This document shows positions 1 to 6,703 of a stretch of 64,000 bases of DNA, piece by piece; the stretch's first letter is position 1, and each line of letters starts with the position of its first letter. The stretch covers positions 2,612,501 to 2,676,500 of the forward strand of contig NZ_CP054394.1 in NCBI RefSeq assembly GCF_022539405.1, written 5' to 3'. A program made the position numbers and the translations under genes. Under the pieces are notes generated by a model. It was not told the DNA's origin, made no database searches, and saw only the letters and a list, made by a program, of their open reading frames with translations. The stretch is from Natranaerofaba carboxydovora. Its GTDB lineage: Bacteria > Bacillota > Natranaerobiia > Natranaerobiales > Natranaerofabaceae.

Positions 1-582
1 AAGAAAATGTCGCCTTTTAGAGACAAACTAGAACAAAAACTCTTTGATGATAGAGTTAGCTTAATTGATATGCCCCATAAGCCATGGACGCCGGGTATGT
101 GTCCTTTTGATGATGAAGGGACCTTGACTAAAGAAACACCTTTCATAAAAGAAGGGACTTTGTTAAACTTTCCCCTTGATCTTTTGACTGCTAACTCTCT
201 TAAAATGGAGCCAACAGGGCATGCCGTACGCTCTGCCTTAAGTCTTCCGTCTCCTGGTCTTCATAATGCCGTCTTAGAACCTGGCGAAACTGAACTAAAA
301 GATATGATAAAAAGCATAGATAAAGGTGTCTATGTCAAAGACCTGATGGGAGCATGGGCCGGAAACCCTTACGGCGGTGAAGTAAACGGAAACATTTCTC
401 TTGGTTATCTGATTGAAAACGGGGAAATTGTCGGACGGATAAAAGACTGCATGTTTAGCTGTAATACCTTTGAAGTATTAAAGGACCAGTTGGTTGACTT
501 TAGCAAGGAGTCAAAATGGATGGGAAGTATATCTTATCCATATGCGCAATTGGAAGGGGTAAGTATAACGGCAAAAGGATAA
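1..582 (+). CDS. TldD/PmbA family metalloprotease-related protein, C-terminal part
   Basis: The reading frame is open from the first base, so the gene begins outside the window and only the last 193 codons are seen. The segment has the look of the C-terminal domain of TldD/PmbA proteins: a Gly-rich stretch near GNPYGGEVNGNISLGYLIENG and a closing strand of hydrophobic and Gly residues. TldD and PmbA form a heterodimer that degrades unfolded peptides and matures some modified peptides. Which of the two this is cannot be decided from the C-terminus. A 78-bp structured repeat and a T-tailed hairpin follow the stop codon, so this gene is probably the end of its transcript. Confidence 0.8.
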   Translation, partial: KKMSPFRDKLEQKLFDDRVSLIDMPHKPWTPGMCPFDDEGTLTKETPFIKEGTLLNFPLDLLTANSLKMEPTGHAVRSALSLPSPGLHNAVLEPGETELKDMIKSIDKGVYVKDLMGAWAGNPYGGEVNGNISLGYLIENGEIVGRIKDCMFSCNTFEVLKDQLVDFSKESKWMGSISYPYAQLEGVSITAKG

Positions 583-590
583 CCACCCTT

Positions 591-668
591 AGTTATTGCA
601 TACCAACGCTCGCTCGGAATTTGCAGGCACAGTCCAAATTAAAGGCTCGCTTATGGTATGCAATAACT
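591..668. repeat. Structured repeat with variable outer stem, copy A
   Basis: Perfect 15-bp inverted arms (AGTTATTGCATACCA at 591-605 and its complement at 654-668) enclose a core that recurs at 38596-38651 and, more diverged, at 63079-63129. The core includes a small inner hairpin (AATTTG pairing with CAAATT). It lies 8 bp after the tldD-like stop and just before a terminator. Arms differ between copies but stay complementary. This suggests a folded RNA or a mobile hairpin element. Confidence 0.8.
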
Positions 669-675
669 AACACTT

Positions 676-706
676 ACTGATTTTCTTTTAATCAGTATTT
701 TTTTTG
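676..706 (+). terminator. Rho-independent terminator of the tldD-like gene
   Basis: A 7-bp stem (ACTGATT / AATCAGT) with a 7-nt T-rich loop is followed by a run of eight or more T residues. It lies after the gene ending at 582 and before the pdaB start. Confidence 0.7.
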
Positions 707-754
707 CTGCAAATGAATAAATTTTTAAAAAGAATTAATTCAGGGGGGATTTTA

Positions 755-973
755 TTGTTTCATTCTTTAAATGTTAGGAATAAGAAGAAAAAAGCACTTG
801 TACTTTCGCTAATTGTGTTTTTGGCAGCAGGAGTCTATTTAACTCTTCCCGGAAGAGATACGGGAGCTGTGATACCTGTATTTCAGGAGGAAGAGAAAAA
901 GACACCGATCTATTATGTGGATACCGAAGAGAACAAAGTTGCAATTTCATTTGATGCAGCCTGGGGAGCGTAA
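755..973 (+). pseudogene. pdaB: pdaB 5' part: N-terminus of sporulation polysaccharide deacetylase, interrupted
   Basis: This is the beginning of a PdaB-type polysaccharide deacetylase. It encodes a basic N-terminus, one membrane anchor (about residues 13-32) and the first strand of the NodB fold, VAISFDAAWGA, then hits TAA at 971. The TTG start at 755 is chosen because AGGGGGG lies 6-7 nt upstream; an ATG at 713 lacks such a site. Residues after AAWGA are missing here but continue in frame from 8254, behind the same bases. In Bacillus subtilis PdaB (about 254 aa) acts on the spore envelope and is needed to keep spores stable late in sporulation. The gene is either inactivated or awaits excision of the intervening element. 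Confidence 0.85.
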
Positions 974-983
974 TTTTTATTAC
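955..983. other. Left attachment-like junction (attL)
   Basis: This junction comprises the core TGCAGCCTGGGGAGC and the flanking arm GCGTAATTTTTATTAC (968-983) on the element side. The element-side arm is an imperfect mirror of GTAATAAAGTTTTTGC at 8240-8255 (12 of 16 bases, with GTAATAAA/TTTATTAC perfect). The two would face each other in the circular form, 5 bp either side of a central TG. Confidence 0.65.
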
Positions 984-1064
984 AGTATTTTTATTGAAGA
1001 AAACTATTCCCTAGAAAATACTTGCCAATTTCAAGGTGGAAATAAGAGTTATAAAATTGTATTA

Positions 1065-1727
1065 TTAAGTTTCATTTCTTAAGACTACATTATAAATTCT
1101 CCTGGGCAAATCACCCTCTTCAAGTTCTTCTACCTGAAGAATTTGAAAACTTTCAGAAAATCTTTCTATAGTTTTTCTATCAAAAAAATGAATAATAAAA
1201 TCGCTTATATTATATATGTTTCCTTCAAGATGAGTTCCGGTACCAAAATGGGGATCTTTTTTGTTCCTTACGGTATAGATGTTTATACCCCCGTTTTTAA
1301 GTATTCTTTTAATCTCCTTGAACAAAAAATCAAGTTCTTCTGTTTTAAAATTCATACAGCATAATAAATGAGAAAAACATCCATCAAATGAATCATCAGC
1401 AAAAGTCAAAGGTTCTTTTACGTTATGTTGAATTGCCGTAACTCTATTAGACAAATTATGATCCACTGCTTTTTGTTTGATATCTTTAATTCCCTTAGCA
1501 GCATAGTCCAAAACATAAACTTGAAATCCTTCCCGGGCAAAATATAGAGTGTCTCTCCCCTGTCCTCCACCTAATTCTAAAATACTTGTCACCTGGTTAT
1601 CTTTGAACACTTTAGCAGCCTTAACTGCAGCTTCGCTTGGTGATTTACCAAAAAAATCTTCAACTGTATTATAACTGTTTTCCCATTTTAATTGATTATC
1701 TATATATTTTTCATTGTTCGATGCCAT
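1065..1727 (-). CDS. Class I SAM-dependent methyltransferase
   Basis: The 220-aa protein has a Rossmann-type methyltransferase fold. Motif I is ILELGGGQGRDTLYFA (about residues 50-65), followed by an acidic strand end (VYVLDYA) and an FDGCFSHLL motif-IV-like region. It resembles small TehB/UbiE-type methyltransferases, but the substrate cannot be told from the sequence. The start is ATG with GGAGG about 7 nt upstream. It is the first gene inside the pdaB-intervening element and is read against pdaB, downstream of the sortase on the same strand. The gap of about 46 bp allows co-transcription. It is cargo rather than an obvious part of the recombination machinery. Confidence 0.8.
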   Translation of the reverse strand: MASNNEKYIDNQLKWENSYNTVEDFFGKSPSEAAVKAAKVFKDNQVTSILELGGGQGRDTLYFAREGFQVYVLDYAAKGIKDIKQKAVDHNLSNRVTAIQHNVKEPLTFADDSFDGCFSHLLCCMNFKTEELDFLFKEIKRILKNGGINIYTVRNKKDPHFGTGTHLEGNIYNISDFIIHFFDRKTIERFSESFQILQVEELEEGDLPRRIYNVVLRNET

Positions 1728-1773
1728 AACTATTCCTCCATAATATTATTTTAGCCGCTACTGTAACCTGAAA

Positions 1774-2442
1774 TTAATCTTCAAGATAAGCACGTACTAT
1801 TAATCTTTTTTCCGATGATCCAGGGGGCTCACAGGTAGTTAAAGTTAAAGCAGGGTCAGAAGTATCTTCAATTACACTCCAATCATATTTATCCGTTGCA
1901 AATACATCATCTACTTTGTAAATGTATACATTATCTTCAAAATATAATTTTATATTGTCCTCTTCTTCAAGTTTATTTAGCTCACCAAAAGGTGCTCCAT
2001 AAGTGGTTCTATGGCCAGCTACCGATACATTACCATGTTCTGGCAGATTACTATGTGGATAAAATCCAGGGCCACTTTCAAGCTCGGGTAATTCTACGCC
2101 ATAGCCAACCTTAAATTGCAAATTAAGAGCAGGTATTTCCAGAACCCCTTCAGTTTCTTCTAATTTGTAAGCATAGTTTCCCTCTCTTTCATCAGTGTCA
2201 TTTTCCTCTTTTGGAGGAGGTTTTTCAGATGTAAAGTATTCTACTTGAGGAGAAGTGGTTTCACTTTCTTCTTTTTCCTGTACATCCTGTCGTTGTAGCT
2301 GCTCAAGTGTTTCTTCTACCTGCCTTGCCTGTATTCTTTGGTAATACAAATTATGAAAATAAGGGAAAGCGGTAATAAGGATCCCTGCCAACAATAGTAT
2401 TATTCCACATAAAGTGCTTATTGCAATCTTGTTCTTTTTCAT
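1774..2442 (-). CDS. Sortase (class D-like)
   Basis: The 222-aa protein has an N-terminal membrane anchor (about residues 7-28) and an acidic, Gln-rich linker. The sortase barrel follows, with catalytic His in VAGHRTTYG (about residue 144) and catalytic Cys in LTLTTCEPPGSSEKR (about residue 204), the latter followed by the essential Arg. Sortases cleave a sorting signal and attach proteins to peptidoglycan or to each other. The ATG is chosen because GAGGTGAG lies just upstream; a GTG 9 nt earlier overlaps that site. No LPxTG-type substrate is visible beside it, so its partner is unknown. It is cargo of the pdaB-intervening element. Confidence 0.88.
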   Translation of the reverse strand: MKKNKIAISTLCGIILLLAGILITAFPYFHNLYYQRIQARQVEETLEQLQRQDVQEKEESETTSPQVEYFTSEKPPPKEENDTDEREGNYAYKLEETEGVLEIPALNLQFKVGYGVELPELESGPGFYPHSNLPEHGNVSVAGHRTTYGAPFGELNKLEEEDNIKLYFEDNVYIYKVDDVFATDKYDWSVIEDTSDPALTLTTCEPPGSSEKRLIVRAYLED

Positions 2443-2503
2443 TACTCTCACCTCTATTTAATTCCCGCTCCAGAGGGGCAGGATGCAATTCCCCTGTTAA
2501 ATT

Positions 2504-2821
2504 TTAAACTTTTTGATTATCATTATTTGGGGGGTAATAGTCAATAGCAATATCTTTCAAGAATAAAAACTTTGATAATTCAATTTTAGCTACACCCACC
2601 ATTTTTTTTGGATAAAATACTTTTACACCATCAATATCTTGTTTTGTATATTGATCTTCTTCAGGTAAGAAATTCGCTATATTAATGCTGATATTGGAAA
2701 TTTTAGTACTCCCGCCACAACAGCCACCACTCGATGTTTCATTAATAACTGCTGCATTTTTCTTAGATTTGCTTAAAATATAATCCCTAGCTTCGCTGCT
2801 AATCTCCAATTCAAGTGACAT
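2504..2821 (-). CDS. CC/Se-motif family protein (Cys form)
   Basis: This is a small protein of about 105 aa with a central SSGGCCGGST motif and a C-terminal segment (VFYPKKMVGVAKIELSKFLFLKDI). The pattern matches the small CC/Se-motif (seleno)protein family, in which the second Cys is selenocysteine in some members. Here both positions are Cys codons and no in-frame TGA is seen. The function of the family is not established; a redox or metal role is only a guess. An ATG at 2821 and a TTG at 2827 are both possible starts behind the GGGGG site. It sits upstream of the sortase within the element. Confidence 0.65.
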   Translation of the reverse strand: MSLELEISSEARDYILSKSKKNAAVINETSSGGCCGGSTKISNISINIANFLPEEDQYTKQDIDGVKVFYPKKMVGVAKIELSKFLFLKDIAIDYYPPNNDNQKV

Positions 2822-2833
2822 AAGCAAGTACAC

Positions 2834-3242
2834 CCCCTTGGTTTTCTATTTTAACCGCTGCTTTTAAAGTGAGTTGATGATTGGCCAACACTAACCCTCC
2901 AAGGGTCTGAGTTCTATTATTATCCCCGCCCTGTTGGGTAGGGTGGTTTTTATTATTTGAATAGTAACACATCTCTATATTTCTGTCAAACTACTATTGC
3001 TCATCTACTATTGCTCATCCTTTATGTAATTTCTAAGGATTTTAATTGATTATTCTAATCGTTCTATCAATATAATTATATTTGACTAAGTATTCCTGAT
3101 GTGATAACTTAGCAACAAGCCCCCCTTGCGGGGGGTGTAGCAAAATTAATATTTCTATTAATAAACATGTTTTTTATATGGTAATTAAAGACAACCTTTT
3201 AAATCTAAAAGTGCAGATACATACCAAGGGAGGAATCATTTT
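2834..3242. other. Divergent intergenic region with hairpins and a 14-bp direct repeat
   Basis: The 0.4-kb gap lies between the divergent CC/Se-motif and NlpC-like genes. It holds a T-tailed hairpin at 2926-2952, a tandem 14-bp repeat CTACTATTGCTCAT (2991-3004 and 3005-3018) and a GC hairpin CCCCCC-TTGC-GGGGGG at 3120-3135. No further ORF with a ribosome site was found. Confidence 0.5.
2926..2952 (+). terminator. Terminator-like hairpin
   Basis: CCGCCCT pairs with AGGGTGG (one G-T pair) around a 7-nt loop and is followed by a T run. On the + strand it has no gene directly upstream, so it may end an antisense or leader transcript. Confidence 0.45.
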
Positions 3243-4094
3243 ATGTTCAATCAAAATAAACTACTGCATTATCTTTATGTACCCTTAATTTTTGTCTTAT
3301 TGATTTTTGTTTTTACAAATGGTTTAGCTGCAAGTTCAAAGTCAATTGAAATGGAGAGAACTACAGAAATAAGTACACGCCAGCAGATTATTGAAACTGC
3401 ATTAGAAAATCAAGGAGTTCCATATGTTTGGGGTGGTGCATCACCTTCAGGCTTTGATTCATCCGGAATTATCTACTATGTGTTTAACAATAACAGTATT
3501 GAGATTCCACGTGTTCATTTTGATATTTATGATAAAGGACAAGCTATCTCTAAAAATGAGCTTTTACCTGGCGATATTATATTTTTTGAAACCACTAGAC
3601 AAGGACCTTCCCATGGTGGAATATACATAGGTAGTGGTGAATTTGTCCATTCTTCTTCACCAGGGAACGTAGTATCTACAAGTCAGCTTGATGATCCATA
3701 TTACAATGAGAGATTCTATGGTGCAGTACGCTATCTTAATGCAGTCAACGTGACAGTTTTTGTTAACGGAAAAAATGTTGAATTTAACGAACGAAATCCT
3801 TTTATTGATGACGTTAATAGAACTATTGTTCCGCTTAGATTTGTTTCTGAGGAACTAGGTGCCAAAGTAGAATGGGTAAGTGAAGAAGAACTTGTGAAGA
3901 TAAAAAACGATGAGGTTTTTATGGAACTATCCATAGGTAGTCAAACTTACAAACTTAATGGAGAAACAAAGGAAATGGACACAATTGCAAATAATTTTAA
4001 TGGGCGAACAATGGTACCATTAAGGGTTATATCAGAAGGATTAGGATCAGAAGTTAATTGGAACAGTAGCGAAGGAGCTGTGTTTATAAATTAA
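3243..4094 (+). CDS. NlpC/P60-like surface protein with stalk domain, catalytic Cys replaced by Ser
   Basis: The 283-aa protein has a signal or anchor segment (about residues 9-30) and an NlpC/P60 fold (about 45-155). A copper-amine-oxidase N-terminal-like stalk domain follows (about 168-283), with two units containing IVPLRFVSEELGA and MVPLRVISEGLGS. The NlpC signature reads YVWGGASPSGFDSSG, so residue 73 is Ser (codon TCA) where active peptidases have the nucleophilic Cys of FDCSG. The His region SHGGIYIG is retained. It is probably inactive as a gamma-D-glutamyl peptidase, or a binding module. The ATG has GGGAGG upstream. It is the only + strand gene within the element. Confidence 0.85.
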   Translation: MFNQNKLLHYLYVPLIFVLLIFVFTNGLAASSKSIEMERTTEISTRQQIIETALENQGVPYVWGGASPSGFDSSGIIYYVFNNNSIEIPRVHFDIYDKGQAISKNELLPGDIIFFETTRQGPSHGGIYIGSGEFVHSSSPGNVVSTSQLDDPYYNERFYGAVRYLNAVNVTVFVNGKNVEFNERNPFIDDVNRTIVPLRFVSEELGAKVEWVSEEELVKIKNDEVFMELSIGSQTYKLNGETKEMDTIANNFNGRTMVPLRVISEGLGSEVNWNSSEGAVFIN

Positions 4095-4170
4095 ATTAGA
4101 TAATAACCTCATTCGATAATGAAATATTTTTATGAGATACAATGTAATATTTTATTTAATGGTTTAACGG

Positions 4171-4203
4171 TCAGAGTCTCTCGATTTTCTCGAGACTTTC
4201 TGA
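4171..4203. terminator. Hairpin between convergent NlpC-like and recombinase genes
   Basis: GTCTC...GAGAC with an outer TCAG...CTGA pairing forms a hairpin, followed by a short T-rich stretch on the + strand. It lies 77 bp after the NlpC-like stop and 57 bp beyond the recombinase stop, and could serve either gene. Confidence 0.4.
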
Positions 4204-4259
4204 CGTTTTCATTGTGTTCTGATAAAGCTTCAGAAAATTAATGCAAGTTAATAGCAGTT

Positions 4260-5858
4260 TCAATAGAAGGGTGAACTGGTGTTGAATTTTATCTCTATTA
4301 AAGTTTCATTTTCCCCTATAATGATTTGATCCACAAGCTTTATCACAAGTTCTCTATCCAGGCTAGTTATCATAAAATAATCTCTATAGATTTTTTCGTA
4401 GTTTTCGCTCTTTTGTTCTAAGTTAATAAGAGACTTACCCTTTTCCTGGGAAATATCTGCTCGTGTTTGTAGTAGTTTCTCATCTAAGTCTTCTTTTTCC
4501 TTCTGATAATCCTGACGGGTACTTCTATAATCTTCAGCTGATATTTCACCTGCTGCATATTCTTCTCTAATTACTTTTAAGGTCTTATTAATATTATTAA
4601 GCCTATCTTCTAATTGTTTTCTTTTAGTAGATTGATGATTTTGTTGATTACAATTTCTTTTTGCAATATTACTTATTAGTCTTTCAATATTTATTGTGAG
4701 TTTATTAAGTATATTTAGCTGCGTCAAAATTACTTCATTAATCTTCTTAGTCTTAATATTATGATTTGTGCAGTATTTTTTGCCATACTTCGCGTAAGTT
4801 CCACACATATAAAGATCCCTATCGCTTCTATAGACCATTTTGGAACTGCAATCATTACAATACAAAAGACCCGAATATATATTAGTACAATTCTTCTCAT
4901 TAATTCCCTTTGGTTTATTACTGTTGTCTACTGTTTTACTCCGAGATTTTATTCTTTTTTGAATTAGTTTCCACGTTTCATCATCTATAATTTTTTCTAC
5001 AGCATTGTCAATTCTAATAACTTTTTCTTCATTGGTTCTTTTTTTATTTTTTAATTTGAAGTTAATTTTTTGGTACTTTTTTTGAACCAGAGTACCGTTA
5101 TATATTGGGTCTGTTAGAATATTCCTTATTGTGGAAGGACTCCATAGATTTTTACTTGCTTTATTATTTTTATAGTTAATCCCCCGGATTTTTTTGTACT
5201 CTGTGGGAGTAAAAGGAGGGTTTTTGTCATTATTAAGGATCTTAGCCACACTAGAAAAGCCGTTTCCCTGCAAATAAAGTTTTGCAATCCTCAAAATAAC
5301 TGGCTTAACTTTTTCGTCTACTAGTAGTTTATGCTTATCTTCAGGAGCTCTTACAAATCCATAAGGTTCACTTGAGCCAATAAACTTACCTTCTGCCATC
5401 AAAGCATAAAAAGAACTCTTTACTTTATTAGATATATCCCTGCAGTAGTTCTCATTCATAACACTTCTTATCTGTCTCTCTAAGATATTTCCATCATCAC
5501 CACTATTTATACCGTCTGTAACACCAATAAACTTTGTCCCGTATTTGGGAAATATTTCTGAAAAGTATACTTCAGTTGCTATATTTCTGCCAAATCTTGA
5601 AATATCTTTTGATAATACAACATCTATCTCCCCGGCCTGTATATCTTCTTTCATCTTCAAAAAACCGGGCCTGTTAAAATTTGCTCCAGAGCAATCTATA
5701 TCGATATAAACTTCATACAGGATCCAATCTTCTCCCTCTTTTATTTTTTGGCTTACAAACTCATCTATAATCTTTTCTTGATTATTTATACTGTCAGGTT
5801 CTGTATCCCCGTGTGCCCTTGAGTACCTAAGGTATTTAACATATTTTATGGTACTCAC
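4260..5858 (-). CDS. Large serine recombinase (site-specific integrase/excisionase)
   Basis: From the GTG start the protein is 532 aa; this start has GGGGGGAGGCAGG about 6 nt upstream, and the longer ATG frame runs through that site. It has an N-terminal resolvase domain with nucleophile Ser in YLRYSRAHGD (residue 13) and the SKDISRFGRN helix. A recombinase domain follows, then a zinc ribbon (CNDC ... CGTYAKYGKKYC) and a long Lys/Glu-rich coiled coil (about 400-480), the order typical of large serine integrases. These enzymes join attP and attB by a 2-bp staggered cut. The two matching junctions in pdaB are its most likely sites, although it lies mid-element rather than at an end. Confidence 0.93.
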   Translation of the reverse strand: MSTIKYVKYLRYSRAHGDTEPDSINNQEKIIDEFVSQKIKEGEDWILYEVYIDIDCSGANFNRPGFLKMKEDIQAGEIDVVLSKDISRFGRNIATEVYFSEIFPKYGTKFIGVTDGINSGDDGNILERQIRSVMNENYCRDISNKVKSSFYALMAEGKFIGSSEPYGFVRAPEDKHKLLVDEKVKPVILRIAKLYLQGNGFSSVAKILNNDKNPPFTPTEYKKIRGINYKNNKASKNLWSPSTIRNILTDPIYNGTLVQKKYQKINFKLKNKKRTNEEKVIRIDNAVEKIIDDETWKLIQKRIKSRSKTVDNSNKPKGINEKNCTNIYSGLLYCNDCSSKMVYRSDRDLYMCGTYAKYGKKYCTNHNIKTKKINEVILTQLNILNKLTINIERLISNIAKRNCNQQNHQSTKRKQLEDRLNNINKTLKVIREEYAAGEISAEDYRSTRQDYQKEKEDLDEKLLQTRADISQEKGKSLINLEQKSENYEKIYRDYFMITSLDRELVIKLVDQIIIGENETLIEIKFNTSSPFY

Positions 5859-5951
5859 TAAATACCTGCCTCCCCCCATTCAGTTTTACAAGGAGCCAAT
5901 ATAACAAATATTCATATAATGCTGTTTTTCAACTGGTTGATACATTTAAAA

Positions 5952-6143
5952 TTAATCATCTGTATACTTCTCCAATAAATAATCATACAAAATTGAGTTT
6001 ATAGGGATAGAACCATTAAAACTTATCTTTATCTCTTCTTCATTTAATTTGATTTTGTTAGGGTCATTTATCTCCTTTAAGTACTCGTTTATCCTTTCAA
6101 CTGTAGGTAAGTTTAAATTAATTTTGTCAGGTCTAATAGCAAT
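5952..6143 (-). CDS. Small acidic protein of unknown function upstream of the recombinase
   Basis: An open frame of about 61-63 codons ends in YDYLLEKYTDD and has coding-like composition, for example KINLNLPTVERINEYLKE. It has no ATG, GTG or TTG start. Two ATT codons (6143 and 6137) follow a strong GGGGG site, so an AUU start is likely if it is translated. It is co-directional with the recombinase, 93 bp upstream of it. Its size and place would suit a directionality factor or regulator of the recombinase, but no motif proves this. It could also be the remnant of a longer gene. Confidence 0.45.
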   Translation of the reverse strand: MAIRPDKINLNLPTVERINEYLKEINDPNKIKLNEEEIKISFNGSIPINSILYDYLLEKYTDD

Positions 6144-6217
6144 ACCCCCTTTTTATCTAATTATTAATGAGGGGAGTTGTCTTATTACATAAAAAAACGC
6201 GCTTTATTACACAAAAA

Positions 6218-6235
6218 AACGCCCTATCAGGGCGC
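6218..6235 (-). terminator. Terminator of the nucleotidyltransferase-like gene
   Basis: Read on the minus strand, GCGCCCTGATAGGGCG forms a stem-loop followed by seven T residues, 13 bp after the stop codon at 6248. Confidence 0.8.
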
Positions 6236-6247
6236 AAAACCATGAAA

Positions 6248-6532
6248 CTAACCATATAACATAATGCCATCTTTAAGTATTTGCTTAACAAAAGAACAAG
6301 AATTTTCTTTTTTTGCTTCCCATTCCAGCGGGGTGAAAAAAATAAAATCTATCTCGGGGAGATCAAAATATTTACTTATATTATTTTTTTCTAAATCTGC
6401 TACAACACATATTTTTATGTTCGCTTCATTAGGTTTTTCATTTTTATCTCTTTTAAACAAAAATATTTTCTCGGGTTTTAACATTTCTTTTAAATCTTTT
6501 ACTAAACTCTCTAAATTAATCTTCACAGTCAT
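6248..6532 (-). CDS. Degenerate nucleotidyltransferase-like small protein
   Basis: The 94-aa protein follows the plan of minimal nucleotidyltransferases: a helix, then KIFLFKRDKNEK, then a strand ANIKICVVAD, then FIFFTPLEWEAKK and a final ILKDGIMLYG. The catalytic GSRARG loop is replaced by KRDKNE and the paired Asp residues (SDxDL) are gone (ANIKI). It is therefore unlikely to transfer nucleotides. Related proteins act in MNT-HEPN toxin-antitoxin pairs, but no HEPN partner lies beside it. The ATG has GGGGG 6 nt upstream and the gene has its own terminator. This assignment rests on fold pattern only. Confidence 0.5.
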   Translation of the reverse strand: MTVKINLESLVKDLKEMLKPEKIFLFKRDKNEKPNEANIKICVVADLEKNNISKYFDLPEIDFIFFTPLEWEAKKENSCSFVKQILKDGIMLYG

Positions 6533-6657
6533 CTAATTCCCCCTGTTGCCTGAAATCACTCTATCCTATAGTATTTTATTTTTAATTTTTTAAAATATGA
6601 CATCTTCTATGTTATTTGTGGTTGGTTTTTTAATTTGGGTTAAGGCAAAATAAAATA

Positions 6658-6687
6658 ACTCCCGGGTCCTAAAATATCTCCGGGAGT
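6658..6687 (-). terminator. Terminator of the CBS-PAS-HD gene
   Basis: ACTCCCGG and CCGGGAGT pair perfectly (8 bp) around a 14-nt loop. On the minus strand a T-rich tract follows, 17 bp after the stop at 6704. Confidence 0.75.
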
Positions 6688-6703
6688 CATTCACTCATTC
6701 AAT

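Noticed and set aside
704-754. Earlier TTG and ATG starts for the pdaB 5' part
   Set aside because: The TTG lies in the T run of the preceding terminator and neither it nor the ATG at 713 has a ribosome site. The TTG at 755 does.
1143-1364. Open frame opposite the methyltransferase gene
   Set aside because: It lies wholly within a gene with clear SAM motifs on the other strand, has no ribosome site and a Phe/Lys/Ile-rich composition typical of antisense AT-rich DNA.
3120-3135. GC hairpin CCCCCC-TTGC-GGGGGG as a terminator
   Set aside because: It has no T run on either strand and no gene directly upstream, so only a hairpin is noted.
4260-6240. The element being limited to the recombinase and small ORF, with the other cargo being ordinary chromosome
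   Set aside because: No matching junctions were seen near 4.1-6.2 kb, while the pdaB halves set clear outer bounds at 955 and 8253. A nested event is still possible.
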